From the NCBI GenBank assembly GCA_024691105.1, contig JAILNY010000047.1, positions 1 through 44,999 on the forward strand: a stretch of 44,999 nt of DNA, read 5' to 3'. Below, piece by piece: positions 26,312 to 35,123 of the stretch. The notes under the pieces were generated by a model that was given only the letters and a program-made list of their open reading frames with translations, searched no databases and was not told where the DNA came from. The DNA comes from Treponema sp. GTDB lineage: Bacteria > Spirochaetota > Spirochaetia > Treponematales > Treponemataceae. Made by a program: the position numbers and the translations under genes. Position 1 is the stretch's first letter. Every line of letters begins with the position of its first letter.

Positions 26312-27190
26312 TTATTTTTTGCTGCAAAAGCCGAGAAATGCGCTTAAGTTAGGGTTTTTTGGGTAAGAAAGGGCGTTTTTCTGGTCTAAAATAAGGCAGG
26401 AAGAGTTTCCGCCGTCAAATTGAATTGCATTATAACAGTCGTTTTCAAGTAAAATGCGGGCACATTCCATGTAGGAAAGCCCCAAAGATGTGCTTTTGCG
26501 CTCGCCTTCTACAATAAGTATGTATAGTTTAGTACCGTCGCGGTTTATTCCAAGGGCGGTGCGCGAGTCTTTAATGTCTTTAAAATCTATAACTTCGCCG
26601 TCTTTTAAAATCTGCCAGAAGCCGCCGTGGATAATACAGGGTGATTGCTTCAAGGCAAGTGTCAGCTGTTCGTCGCTCTGGCGATCAATAATTTTTGCAC
26701 TGTATTTTGTTCCATCGTTGTAGAAGGCGAGCGCTGAATATCTTGCGTTTGGTTTATAAAGTTGTTCGTTATTTGAATAAATTATTCCGGCAGGAAGCTG
26801 TTTTGAAATGAATCTGATTTTTTGCGAAAAAGGTGTCGTGTTTATTACGATATCACAATCATTTTGTTTTGCAAATTTTTTTGCCCGTATTGAAGAATCT
26901 TTTTTTGTATCTGGAAAACTTACGATTGAAAAATTTTCACTTAAAAGATTTATGCGGACAAGATGGCAGAGGGTTTTCTTTTCTGTTATAAAAAAGTCTG
27001 CGGTCTCTGCATAATCTGTAAGAGTTTTCCATTGTAAATCGCGGCTTATATCGCTGACAGAAGAAACCTGTGCAAGCGGTTCCTGTCTTAAGCTCGAACA
27101 GGAAATATTTGAAAAGACTGCGAATGAAACTATAAATGTAAAAACTGAAAGGCAAAAAAATTTTGTAAATTTCTTTTTGGTATGCTTCAT
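26312..27190 (-). CDS. Phosphodiester glycosidase (NAGPA) domain lipoprotein
   Basis: 292 residues from ATG 27190. The signal peptide has a lipobox-like SNISC. The NAGPA-type domain (DUF2233) shows INTTPFS, then CIIHGGFWQ and SRTALGIN, and the family end YNAIQFDGGNSSCLIL. Homologues remove or expose sugars, or act on wall glycans, but the substrate here is unknown. A longer frame begins at 27211, inside a terminator stem; the ATG at 27190 starts a normal signal peptide and is preferred. The gene lies after the HtrA-like gene terminator, so it is probably expressed by read-through or a promoter not seen. Confidence 0.85.
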   Translation of the reverse strand: MKHTKKKFTKFFCLSVFTFIVSFAVFSNISCSSLRQEPLAQVSSVSDISRDLQWKTLTDYAETADFFITEKKTLCHLVRINLLSENFSIVSFPDTKKDSSIRAKKFAKQNDCDIVINTTPFSQKIRFISKQLPAGIIYSNNEQLYKPNARYSALAFYNDGTKYSAKIIDRQSDEQLTLALKQSPCIIHGGFWQILKDGEVIDFKDIKDSRTALGINRDGTKLYILIVEGERKSTSLGLSYMECARILLENDCYNAIQFDGGNSSCLILDQKNALSYPKNPNLSAFLGFCSKK

Positions 27191-27191
27191 T

Positions 27192-27241
27192 AAAAAAAAT
27201 AACTCCGGCATAAGATGTTTTCAAAATCAAGTGCCGGAGTT
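27192..27241 (-). terminator. Strong intrinsic terminator of the HtrA-like gene
   Basis: AACTCCGGCA (27201-27210) and TGCCGGAGTT (27232-27241) are perfect 10-bp arms. On the minus strand they precede a T-run (27199-27192). It directly follows the HtrA-like stop. Confidence 0.85.
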
Positions 27242-27251
27242 TTAAGTTCCT

Positions 27252-29240
27252 TTATTTTATTTCTTTAAGATTTTTCTGTAAGGTCTCGATGCTGTTCTGG
27301 ATTATATCCATTTTGCTTCCCTTGTAAATAATTCCAAGGGTGGTAATAAAGCCTTCGCCTGGAATTGTTACAAAGACAGAAGTCTTCTGGTCATGTTCAA
27401 AAGGCTTTCCGTCGTAAGGAATTGTTTTAGATTCGATTTTCTTGTATGAATCAAGAATATCCTTTGCAGCATCCTCGTTTGGTTTATAGTCTTTGCTGAT
27501 GTAAATCAGAGTATTGTCATTTGTGTTCTGCTCTGCATCTACTGCAATGCTGGCTACTTCAAACTTTAATCCGTTTTTATCATCCGGGCGCAATGCAAGG
27601 CCGCATGATAATTCTGCTGTATCTGTAATATTGATGATATCCTTTGGAGCGGCTATTTCGATGCTGCTGAATTTAATTTGTGCTGCTTTGTCGCTTGTTT
27701 TGATATATGCATCTTTTAATACCTTGTGACGTGGATAAAGGCTTTCTGGAATTTCAAAATATTCTTTCCATTCTTTTACAGTTCCGCTGTAGCCTGCTAC
27801 AACAAAGTCCGCAAGGAATTCAAAGTCGTAAACATAGCCGTTCCAGACAACATCTGTTGGAGCCATTCCTGTAATGTTAAAGATTCCTTCTGGTAATGGA
27901 AGAGCATAGTTATAAACTACGTAATCAGCAAAAGGAACATTGAATGCAGAGATGAGCCATACTCGTCCAAATTTGTCTGTGTATGAATTTGTTTCAACTG
28001 GTTCGCCGTAAGAAGTAATTGTAATTTTTTCTGAACCAACCTGACGGCTCATTACAAATGCTTTTGAAAGAGTGTCCATCAAAAGTTTTGGATCTTTGAT
28101 GTATTGCTGAACAGAAATGTCATCAGGCTTTTTTAAGAAGCTGAAAATTGCACCAAGCATTCCGCCGGCACTGATTTTTCCGTTGTTTTCAAGCTTTAAT
28201 GTAGAAACGTCCTGAGGACTGTATGAACCCCATTTTCCTTTTTCGTTAAGACATGTTACAACCGGAAAGTTTGGTGAGTAAATTGTATTAAGGAGAGGGT
28301 TTCCTTTGTCCTTAACGGCAAAGTTTTCTTTTCCGTCGTAGTAATAGTCTTTTGTAAGCTCTGTTACAAGCTGTCTTGTATCTTTTTCAAGTGCACCGTA
28401 GCAGGCAGTTCTTACTTCTTCAATAGGCTTTGGAAGATCAATTACAAAGTCAAAGGTATGATAAAATCTCTGAGTTAAGATATTAGGAATGTTGTAATAA
28501 CTTTCTGAATGAATCTCACCTTTGTTATCTGCAACGTTAGAAACTTCGCCAACAGGAAGAGCGTAGTTAAGATTTTCAGAAGAGTTTTTCATTGCAACAA
28601 TTCCGATAACCTTTCCCTGTGCTGTTACAAGTGGACCACCAGAGTTTCCTGGGCTTGCAGCTGCAGAAAAGCGGAGCCACTTCCAGGCACCGTTGCGGTT
28701 TTCCGGAGTTTCGCTTGTAAGAAGACCGTTACGCATAACGATTCCTTCTCCCAATGCGTTTCCTACTGCAAATACTGATGAATTAAGTTTGTAAGACTTG
28801 TCTGTTTCAAGACCTTTTGCGTTTGCATCATCAAAGTCGATTACGTCAAAAACAACAAAGTCGCGGTCAGTTGCAAATTTTACAATGTTTCCGATTTTGT
28901 ATGTTTTGCCGTCTGCAGAACGGATGTAGAATTTGTCCTGCTGACTTTTGTGCTGGAGACTTAAAACATGAGCGGCTGTATAAAAGTGTCCGTCCTTAAG
29001 TCTGAATGCTGTTCCGATTGAATCAAATTTATCCATCCTGATCTGGTATGGGATACGATCCAACGGTAGCTCTTTTTCATACGAGAGCGGATCTTCCTGA
29101 ATTTTTTCTACTACAACTTCAAATACATTCTGCTGAATTGTTTTAGCGATTTTTGGTTTGAGTACGTCTTGTGCAAATGCACTTGCAGTACCCAGAATCA
29201 TTGCAAGTGCAATGAAAAAGGTTAGTTTAGTTTTTTTCAT
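27252..29240 (-). CDS. Exported trypsin-like (HtrA/S1C) serine protease with long C-terminal region
   Basis: 662 residues from ATG 29240, which has a GAGGA site 5 bases upstream; an in-frame start at 29276 lacks this. The signal peptide ends at SAFAQ. The trypsin-like domain carries the triad: His91 (YTAAHVLS), Asp127 (RDFVVFDV) and Ser200 in SPGNSGGPLVTAQGKVIG. About 450 residues follow without a recognised PDZ domain. The protein should act in the periplasm as a protease or chaperone. The gene is the last of a three-gene run with an XRE-cupin regulator and a conserved unknown, and it ends at a strong terminator. Confidence 0.86.
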   Translation of the reverse strand: MKKTKLTFFIALAMILGTASAFAQDVLKPKIAKTIQQNVFEVVVEKIQEDPLSYEKELPLDRIPYQIRMDKFDSIGTAFRLKDGHFYTAAHVLSLQHKSQQDKFYIRSADGKTYKIGNIVKFATDRDFVVFDVIDFDDANAKGLETDKSYKLNSSVFAVGNALGEGIVMRNGLLTSETPENRNGAWKWLRFSAAASPGNSGGPLVTAQGKVIGIVAMKNSSENLNYALPVGEVSNVADNKGEIHSESYYNIPNILTQRFYHTFDFVIDLPKPIEEVRTACYGALEKDTRQLVTELTKDYYYDGKENFAVKDKGNPLLNTIYSPNFPVVTCLNEKGKWGSYSPQDVSTLKLENNGKISAGGMLGAIFSFLKKPDDISVQQYIKDPKLLMDTLSKAFVMSRQVGSEKITITSYGEPVETNSYTDKFGRVWLISAFNVPFADYVVYNYALPLPEGIFNITGMAPTDVVWNGYVYDFEFLADFVVAGYSGTVKEWKEYFEIPESLYPRHKVLKDAYIKTSDKAAQIKFSSIEIAAPKDIINITDTAELSCGLALRPDDKNGLKFEVASIAVDAEQNTNDNTLIYISKDYKPNEDAAKDILDSYKKIESKTIPYDGKPFEHDQKTSVFVTIPGEGFITTLGIIYKGSKMDIIQNSIETLQKNLKEIK

Positions 29241-29281
29241 AAAATTCCTCTTTTTATATAAAAAAGTTTGCAACAAAAATG

Positions 29282-29905
29282 TTACTTATTAATAAAGCGC
29301 TGTGCAGGAGTTACAACCCAGATTGCTTTTAATTCTGTAGAGCCTGTGTTTATGAGAGTGTGCGGCGCTCCTGCGCTGAATGTTACGCTGTCGCCTTCTT
29401 CAAGTTCATAAACGTATTTTTCGTAATGAAGTTCGCACTTTCCTTTTAAGATAAAGCCCATCTCGCGTCCAAGATGTCCGTAAGAACCTCGGTTAGTTTT
29501 ATCGCCTGCCGGGATTGTAATGGTGTAGGCTTCGAGTGTGCTCTGTCCGTCAGATTCATCCGGTTTAACAACTTCTTCGTAAGTGATGGAATCTTCTTTT
29601 GCTACACGTCGTTCTGTTTTGCGGATTACCTGAACAGGGTGCTTTCTGCGATATTCTTCAAACAAAAATTCAAGATTTATATCAAGAACATCTGCAAGTG
29701 CTAAAAGTGTATCAATTGCAGGGCTGACACGGTTGCGTTCAATTTGAGATACAAGACTTTCTGAAACACCAGCCTGACTTGCGACAACCTTTAAGGTATA
29801 GCCTTTACGCTCTCTGACCGTTCGGAGTTTTTCTCCAAAGTGATACGGAACACGTTTGTCCTGTGAATCACCAATCTGCTGCTCATCATTTTGCGAAACT
29901 GTCAT
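29282..29905 (-). CDS. XRE-family regulator with C-terminal cupin domain
   Basis: 207 residues from ATG 29905. An N-terminal helix-turn-helix (about 20-75; LKVVASQAGVSESLVSQIER and SPAIDTLLALADVL) is joined to a C-terminal cupin (about 130-205; GREMGFILKGKCELHY and EGDSVTFSAGAPHTLINTG). Proteins of this SutR/PuuR-like layout sense a small ligand in the cupin and control a few nearby genes. The start at 29905 has AAGGAG upstream. An extended frame to 29938 would read further into the upstream gene and is less likely. It overlaps the stop of the upstream gene by 20 bases and precedes the HtrA-like gene, a likely target. Confidence 0.9.
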   Translation of the reverse strand: MTVSQNDEQQIGDSQDKRVPYHFGEKLRTVRERKGYTLKVVASQAGVSESLVSQIERNRVSPAIDTLLALADVLDINLEFLFEEYRRKHPVQVIRKTERRVAKEDSITYEEVVKPDESDGQSTLEAYTITIPAGDKTNRGSYGHLGREMGFILKGKCELHYEKYVYELEEGDSVTFSAGAPHTLINTGSTELKAIWVVTPAQRFINK

Positions 29906-30974
29906 TGTTTTGTTTCTCCTTATTAAGTTCCATAACAAACTGGATAAAATAATCTTCTATAGTTTTGTGTGGTCCTTCAAGATTCATGCGGGCACGAACG
30001 CGCGCGTTATCACGACGCAGTGTGTACATTGAATAGAAGTCGCGGTAGTCAAGTCCGGCATCGGTTTTAATATGAACACCAAGGAATTTAGAAACTTCAT
30101 CACGACCAATTGCCGCGATTCCCTTTGTACGAAGAATGTTTTTTAACTGAAGAATCTGTTCATAAGAAATTCCAAACAAAAATTCTTCCATTGCCTGAGA
30201 AACGCCTGAGTCTCCAAGTTTGGACTTCATAAACTTCATCCACTGGTCATCAAGCTGCATTGATAAAGTCAAAAGTTCGCTTGTACCCATCATTGTTCCA
30301 AAGGCAGGCGCAAGTTTACGGCGTGCGTTCCAGATTGTAAGAAGGGTAGGCGCAATGTCAGAAACATTCTGGTCGGTGCGGTGTTCCCAAAGCAAAAGAA
30401 GCGACGTTGCAAGCTCCTGTTTAAAGTCCATTGGAATTGTTTTGTCGTGAATAAGATTTAAGTAAACGTCTTCTGCTAAAAGCGAGAACATCAATGTTGT
30501 TGTTTCTGTCTGAAATTCCTGAGTTATGCTGTCAGGCTCTTTTATTGCTTTTGCAAATTTTGTAAAGGAAGAAAAAGTGTGAATTTTTGCAACAAGAAAA
30601 CCTTTTCCGAGTGTGGCTTTTGACGGAAGCTGTAAAGTGTAATCTCCTTCTGCCTGGTGCTCGATAAGAGAGTCAATAAGGGACTGAGGGGTTCGGATTC
30701 CTCCTGAAAGATTATGGCGTTCAAGCAGCGATGGAAAGTTTGCAATACCTTTTGCAAGTTCTTTTAAATCGTGAATTCGCTTTTGAAATACTTCATATTT
30801 GTCTGGGTCAAATTCTTTTGCTTTGTCGAGAATAAGTTCATACAATTTTTTTTGATGCGGAGTGAGAACGACAATACCAAAGTCTTCTGGTTCAGACGAA
30901 CGTTCGTTCTGATCAAAAAACTCGTTAATATCTACTGAGACAAATCCATCTGTTGTAATACTTTTTTCTTCCAC
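29886..30974 (-). CDS. Conserved protein of unknown function
   Basis: 362 residues, largely helical and soluble, with no signal peptide or membrane segment. Recognisable pieces are LTPHQKKLYELILDKAKEF, LLERHNLSGGIRTPQSLIDSL and a C-terminal YRDFYSMYTLRRDNARVRAR. No domain is named. It begins with GTG, and an extended -10 TGCTATAAT ends 8 bases before it, so the transcript may be leaderless. It is the first gene of the run leading to the XRE-cupin regulator and the HtrA-like protease. A similar protein seems plausible in other treponemes, but I cannot check. Confidence 0.68.
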   Translation of the reverse strand: MEEKSITTDGFVSVDINEFFDQNERSSEPEDFGIVVLTPHQKKLYELILDKAKEFDPDKYEVFQKRIHDLKELAKGIANFPSLLERHNLSGGIRTPQSLIDSLIEHQAEGDYTLQLPSKATLGKGFLVAKIHTFSSFTKFAKAIKEPDSITQEFQTETTTLMFSLLAEDVYLNLIHDKTIPMDFKQELATSLLLLWEHRTDQNVSDIAPTLLTIWNARRKLAPAFGTMMGTSELLTLSMQLDDQWMKFMKSKLGDSGVSQAMEEFLFGISYEQILQLKNILRTKGIAAIGRDEVSKFLGVHIKTDAGLDYRDFYSMYTLRRDNARVRARMNLEGPHKTIEDYFIQFVMELNKEKQNNDSFAK

Positions 30975-30982
30975 GGTTACGT

Positions 30983-30991
30983 ATTATAGCA
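30983..30991 (-). promoter_or_regulatory. Extended -10 element before the unknown/XRE/HtrA run
   Basis: TGCTATAAT on the minus strand ends 8 bases before GTG 30974. No good -35 is seen. Confidence 0.45.
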
Positions 30992-31026
30992 TAATCTTTT
31001 ATAAAAGACTATCCGATATTGGAGAT

Positions 31027-32238
31027 ATGAGAGAATCTGCAAAAAAAAATTTAATGTTCCTTTTTTTATTTACAGTGACTGCAGTTTATTCAATATTCTG
31101 TCAGGAAAACAAAAATTATTTCATTTACCCGGAAGATGTCCGCATAACAGAAGGATCTGACGGTTATCATCTTTTTATCAGAAAAAAATCCGGGGTTGAG
31201 TCGGTCATGCTTACAGAGACCACCCGCGATCCGACCGGTCAGGAACCAAATTATGCTTACCGCGCAAAAGAGTATAACGCTGTCAATGGAGATGAAATCC
31301 GTATGCTTAATGGCGAAAAACTTGACTCTGTTTATGCACGATATTCTCTTGTGGATTCTACAGTAGAAAACGATTCTGTTTTTGGAGAAGCCTTTCATAT
31401 TTTTATTCCGCGGCAAATTGTCTACGGTTATCCGTGGAGCAGAAACGGAACTATAGAAATTGGAAAAGGAACTTTTATAAATATCCGCTCATTTGAAAAA
31501 AAATACTGCGATTATACTGGAAAGTATTTTGATAATCCGTTTATGTTTGATTTTGAAGTTATCAAGCGACCGCGCGCAAAGAAAAATTCAATCCCTGAAA
31601 AAAAGACCGCTGTCGTTTTAACTGATGACTATAATCCGATTGCGGCTCATACATTTAAAGAGATTTCTGATTTTTTGATTTATTCAAAAGGACCGGAAAC
31701 AATTGTAGAAGACATAATGAAATCTATTCAAATGATAGATCCAAAGGACAAGGCCGATATCGTTTTTGCAATTGATGCAACTGGCAGTATGAAAGATGAT
31801 ATTCAGAAATTAAAAGACGAATGGGTTCCGTCTCTTCTTGAAGGCTTAAAGGAATTTAAGGACGTAAGGTTAGGGCTTCTTTTTTACCGCGATTATAACG
31901 ATAACTTTTTTACAAGGGGACTTCCTGTAAAGTATTATGACTTTACAAATGATGTAAATTGGTTTGTAAAAAACTTGCGCGCTATCAGTATAAGAGGGAA
32001 CGAAGGTGGTGACATTCCTGAGGCTGTGTACGAAGCGTTGTATGCGTCAATGGAATTTTTTGAATGGAGAGCAGGGGCTTCTAAAAAAGTGATTCTTATT
32101 GGGGATGCAGAGCCTCATCCGACTCCGCGTAAATCCGGCCGATATAGCCGCGAGTTGATTGAAAAAATATCCGGCGAAAAGGGAATTGTGATAAATGCAA
32201 TTATTACGCCGGATGATAAAGCAAAACGCGGCCGGTAA
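31027..32238 (+). CDS. Exported von Willebrand factor A domain protein
   Basis: 403 residues. A signal peptide (about 1-27) is followed by a beta-rich region of about 200 residues with no named domain. A vWA domain spans about 238-400: the MIDAS start is FAIDATGSMKDD, and later strands are VRLGLLFYRDYND and KVILIGDAEPHPTP. Metal-dependent binding at the MIDAS site is expected at the cell surface or in the periplasm; the ligand is unknown. The start has a GGAGAT site. A divergent promoter region separates it from the 30974 gene. The stop lies inside a 17-bp sequence that is repeated 57 bases downstream. Confidence 0.82.
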   Translation: MRESAKKNLMFLFLFTVTAVYSIFCQENKNYFIYPEDVRITEGSDGYHLFIRKKSGVESVMLTETTRDPTGQEPNYAYRAKEYNAVNGDEIRMLNGEKLDSVYARYSLVDSTVENDSVFGEAFHIFIPRQIVYGYPWSRNGTIEIGKGTFINIRSFEKKYCDYTGKYFDNPFMFDFEVIKRPRAKKNSIPEKKTAVVLTDDYNPIAAHTFKEISDFLIYSKGPETIVEDIMKSIQMIDPKDKADIVFAIDATGSMKDDIQKLKDEWVPSLLEGLKEFKDVRLGLLFYRDYNDNFFTRGLPVKYYDFTNDVNWFVKNLRAISIRGNEGGDIPEAVYEALYASMEFFEWRAGASKKVILIGDAEPHPTPRKSGRYSRELIEKISGEKGIVINAIITPDDKAKRGR

Positions 32239-32294
32239 TTTAAGCCGCATCGTTTGAAAAAGCCGTGTGCTTTTTTTGCAAAACGCGGCCGGTA
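32221..32294. repeat. 17-bp direct repeat at the vWA gene end
   Basis: GCAAAACGCGGCCGGTA occurs at 32221-32237 (covering the vWA stop region) and again, identical, at 32278-32294. The terminator hairpin lies between the copies. Confidence 0.8.
32257..32277. terminator. Bidirectional terminator between the vWA and lipoprotein genes
   Basis: AAAAAGC (32257-32263), loop CGTGT, then GCTTTTT (from 32269), followed by more T. The A-run on the left serves the minus strand. Confidence 0.6.
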
Positions 32295-32297
32295 GAA

Positions 32298-32711
32298 TTA
32301 TTTTTGTTTACTTTCGATTTCTTCAATTTTTGCAAGTTCAATAAGCGCAAGTTTTTTGTACTTTGGCTGAACTTTGTAAACTGAATCCGGTGAATCAAAA
32401 ATATCTACGATTTCGTTAAAGATGGTTTTTGCCATCTGATATTTTTTCTGTTTGTAGAATGAATGCGCAAGCTCATATTTTGCTTCGACATAGCATTTTA
32501 AATCTGCGCCGTAACGGTCAATTGCTGCAACGTAATATGCGTCGGCTACCTTGTACTGTTCGTTTGCAAGTGCATCCTGACCGCGCTGAATAAGCTGAGC
32601 ACAAGTAAGATCCTGAGAAATTTCTTTTGGTGCTGTCTGGCAAGAAAAGAATAGCCCTGAAAAAATCAAAGCTAAAGTCAAAAGCAATTTGTAATTCGAT
32701 GTGTTTTTCAT
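32298..32711 (-). CDS. Small lipoprotein with TPR-like helices
   Basis: 137 residues from ATG 32711; a longer frame runs back into the cyclase gene and has no signal peptide. The lipobox is LFFSC (Cys at about residue 24). The mature part contains QRGQDALANEQYKVADAYYV and FYKQKKYQMAKTIFNEIVD, two TPR-like helix pairs, as in outer-membrane assembly lipoproteins such as BamD-type or YfgL partners; this is only a resemblance. It begins 13 bases after the diguanylate cyclase stop, so the two may be co-transcribed. Confidence 0.72.
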   Translation of the reverse strand: MKNTSNYKLLLTLALIFSGLFFSCQTAPKEISQDLTCAQLIQRGQDALANEQYKVADAYYVAAIDRYGADLKCYVEAKYELAHSFYKQKKYQMAKTIFNEIVDIFDSPDSVYKVQPKYKKLALIELAKIEEIESKQK

Positions 32712-32724
32712 ACAAGAGATAATA

Positions 32725-33813
32725 TCAGAACTTTTCTGAAACAACAAGTCTGTTTTTACCATTTTCCTTTCCTATTAAAAGATTTGCATCTGCATCATTT
32801 AAAACCTCGTAAGCCGAGTTAAAGTTACGCGATGAACTCATTCCATAGGTTGCGGTAATGTGGATAATCTGACCGTTGTAATAAAATGGTGTCAGTGATA
32901 AAAGCTCTCTGATTGTATCAAGTTCAAAGATAGTTTCAGAAGTAATCTTTGGAAAGATGATGACAAATTCTTCGCCGCCCCAGCGTCCGATTTTATTTTG
33001 AATAGGAAGCTTTTTGCGTAATTCCTGAGTATAACTTTTTAAGGCAAAGTCTCCGCAGTCATGTCCGTAAGTGTCGTTGATATTTTTAAAATCATCGATG
33101 TCAAGAATTGCAATTCCGTATTCGATATTTTCGTTAAGTTTTCGTGTTTCGCAGTTTGTAAAGAAGGTCAAGGCTCTGTAACGATTCATAAGGCCTGTTA
33201 AAATATCGTGGGTCGAAATATATTCAAGTTCTTTTTGAGTAATGTCACTTCGGATGTGCATTTTACGGATAAAGAGCGAAGTAGAAAGTGAAGTTACAAT
33301 CAACTGAATACATGTGATGGTAAGATTTGTATAAACTTCGCACATCATGTAAAGCTGTTGAGCTTTTGAAAGATTTTCAATTGGTGCATAAACAAGAATT
33401 TTAAACATGAATGTCGTTATGATTGTAATGACAGTCATGAGAAGAGTAATGGTAAATATTTTTTTATGAGTCTTATGCTCTGAACGGAATAAATAAACAG
33501 CGCCGAAAAAAGAAATTAAAAGTACTTCAAATTTTGGATCGCATTTTGTAAGTGGAATTGTAATAATAATTCTCAGACAGGATTCCAGAATAAAAAACAG
33601 GAATAAAAAGACTTTATTTTTCTTTTGAAAGATGGCAGTTAAAGTTAAGTATGCGATTGCAGCACAAATTCCCCACAAAAGAATCGGATCAAAAAACGGA
33701 TCGTAGTTAATTATGTAAACAATATCCTTGATAATCATTAATATTGCTGTGATGTAGCAGATGAAGGGAAAAGGATTAAAAAGAATTTTTAAGGTGCGCA
33801 AAGGAAGCTTCAT
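32725..33813 (-). CDS. Membrane diguanylate cyclase (GGDEF)
   Basis: 362 residues. About six or seven membrane helices fill residues 1-190. The GGDEF domain follows (about 200-360): substrate loop DIDDFKNINDTYGHDCGD and active site RWGGEEF. It makes cyclic di-GMP from two GTP. The inhibitory I-site normally reads RxxD before the active site; here the aligned residues are P and N, so classic product inhibition is probably absent. The 4-base overlap with the upstream cyclase gene shows tight coupling. The two N-terminal regions are similar in style, which suggests duplication. Confidence 0.92.
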   Translation of the reverse strand: MKLPLRTLKILFNPFPFICYITAILMIIKDIVYIINYDPFFDPILLWGICAAIAYLTLTAIFQKKNKVFLFLFFILESCLRIIITIPLTKCDPKFEVLLISFFGAVYLFRSEHKTHKKIFTITLLMTVITIITTFMFKILVYAPIENLSKAQQLYMMCEVYTNLTITCIQLIVTSLSTSLFIRKMHIRSDITQKELEYISTHDILTGLMNRYRALTFFTNCETRKLNENIEYGIAILDIDDFKNINDTYGHDCGDFALKSYTQELRKKLPIQNKIGRWGGEEFVIIFPKITSETIFELDTIRELLSLTPFYYNGQIIHITATYGMSSSRNFNSAYEVLNDADANLLIGKENGKNRLVVSEKF

Positions 33814-34889
33814 GATTTATTCTCTCCCGTTACAACACGGTTTTTACCTGTGCGTTTTCCTTCAAGCAGATTGTTGTCTGCCTCGATGAGCATCTGTGCA
33901 AATTTTGTAGGTTTTTCGTGCGAGCTCATTCCGATTGTAATTGTAATCTTAAGAAACTTGTCCAGATATTTAAATGTGCGGTCTTCGATTTTTGAACGGA
34001 TGTCTTCTAAGACAGCCGCTGCGTTATCAGGGGTTCCGATAAAGATGATAAGAAATTCTTCACCACCCCAGCGTGCAAAAATTGTATTGTCCGGAAGTGA
34101 ACGCTGAACAAGGCCTGCAATGTTTTTTAATACGATGTCACCGCAGTCATGTCCGTAAGTATCATTCACTTTTTTAAAAAAGTCTATGTCAAAAATTGCA
34201 GTTGTAAAAATTATTCCTGAGTATTCCGGCTTTGTAGCAAAGTCGGAAATAATTTGAGTTGCCTTACGACGATTTAAAATTTTTGTTAAAGCATCGTGCC
34301 CTGCAGAAAATGAAAGATACGCATTTTTTTGTGCGGCTTTTGCCTGAAAACGGTTTGTCTTTTTTTGAACAACAAAACTTACAAACACAAGAACAATAAG
34401 ACTTGTTGCAGAGTAAATACTGTAATGAATAAGATAAAATTTATTTGGAAAGGCATTTTTAATATTGAAGTAAGTAAAGTCCAGCCCTTGAACCATAAAG
34501 ATAATCGTAAATGTAATAATTGCAGGAATTAAAACATTTTCCGGCGGCTTTTTTGCCGAAAGAATCAGCATAATCATATAGGCAACAAGTGCCAGCGTAA
34601 GAATATATGAGCCTGCATCGTTTCCGTGTTTTATTGTAACAAGAATTGTATAGCCGATCGTTTCGGCAAAGGACATCGTAAATAGAAAAAGGCTTGGAAC
34701 TGCGTTATCGAGAACGAGCATTACAATGTACAAGATTACAGCGTAGAGATGATAGCGTGTAATTAAGTCGCATTTATAATAAAAGCACAACGGAGCAAGA
34801 ATAATATGCATTAGACATATTATTCCGCTCAAAACTGAAACATTCCTTTGTATCAGAAGGGATAAAGCCTTTTTCTGAAATCTGTACAT
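33810..34889 (-). CDS. Membrane diguanylate cyclase (GGDEF), paralogue of the next gene
   Basis: 359 residues with about six membrane helices in residues 15-190, then a GGDEF domain (about 200-355) with DIDFFKKVNDTYGHDCGD and RWGGEEF. Both metal-binding and catalytic residues are present. As in its neighbour, the RxxD inhibitory site is missing (aligned residues P and T). The unusual N-terminal membrane region probably senses a signal at the envelope. It starts the tandem. A promoter TTGAAA-17-CATAAT ends 9 bases before its ATG, and no Shine-Dalgarno is seen. Confidence 0.92.
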   Translation of the reverse strand: MYRFQKKALSLLIQRNVSVLSGIICLMHIILAPLCFYYKCDLITRYHLYAVILYIVMLVLDNAVPSLFLFTMSFAETIGYTILVTIKHGNDAGSYILTLALVAYMIMLILSAKKPPENVLIPAIITFTIIFMVQGLDFTYFNIKNAFPNKFYLIHYSIYSATSLIVLVFVSFVVQKKTNRFQAKAAQKNAYLSFSAGHDALTKILNRRKATQIISDFATKPEYSGIIFTTAIFDIDFFKKVNDTYGHDCGDIVLKNIAGLVQRSLPDNTIFARWGGEEFLIIFIGTPDNAAAVLEDIRSKIEDRTFKYLDKFLKITITIGMSSHEKPTKFAQMLIEADNNLLEGKRTGKNRVVTGENKS

Positions 34890-34898
34890 TGTACTTTT

Positions 34899-34927
34899 AT
34901 TATGAATTATAAAATGGTATTTTTCAA
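34899..34927 (-). promoter_or_regulatory. Promoter of the diguanylate cyclase tandem
   Basis: TTGAAA (34922-34927 on the minus strand), 17 bp, then CATAAT (34899-34904), ending 9 bases before ATG 34889. Confidence 0.45.
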
Positions 34928-35057
34928 GACTTCTTTATAAAGTGTTTTTTACTGAGGAGAGACTTTAGCTACACAGGCGTCATGTTAAGGGATTTTGCAA
35001 TAATATCTGTGCTGTACCATTAGCATAAAATGAGCTGTTTAGAAAATATAGTTAAAA

Positions 35058-35072
35058 TGCAATATAGTTGCA
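35058..35072. promoter_or_regulatory. Palindromic operator A, TGCAA-N5-TTGCA
   Basis: TGCAATATAGTTGCA lies 9 bp upstream of the -35 box of the first fur gene. It shares the arm and spacing pattern with operator B and with the site at 43163-43177. Confidence 0.7.
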
Positions 35073-35080
35073 AATTTGTG

Positions 35081-35109
35081 TTGACAAAGAGGTGTCGCCT
35101 CAATAAAAT
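35081..35109 (+). promoter_or_regulatory. Promoter of the Fur/CbiK/TonB operon
   Basis: TTGACA (35081-35086), exactly 17 bp, then TAAAAT (35104-35109). The spacer contains the near-palindrome GAGGTGTCGCCTC. The -10 ends 6 bases before the GTG start. Confidence 0.75.
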
Positions 35110-35123
35110 GCAACTGTGTTGCA
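35109..35123. promoter_or_regulatory. Palindromic operator B overlapping the fur start codon
   Basis: TGCAACTGTGTTGCA covers the last base of the -10, the probable transcription start and the start codon. Its centre is 51 bp from the centre of operator A, about five helical turns, so both sites face the same side. Confidence 0.72.
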
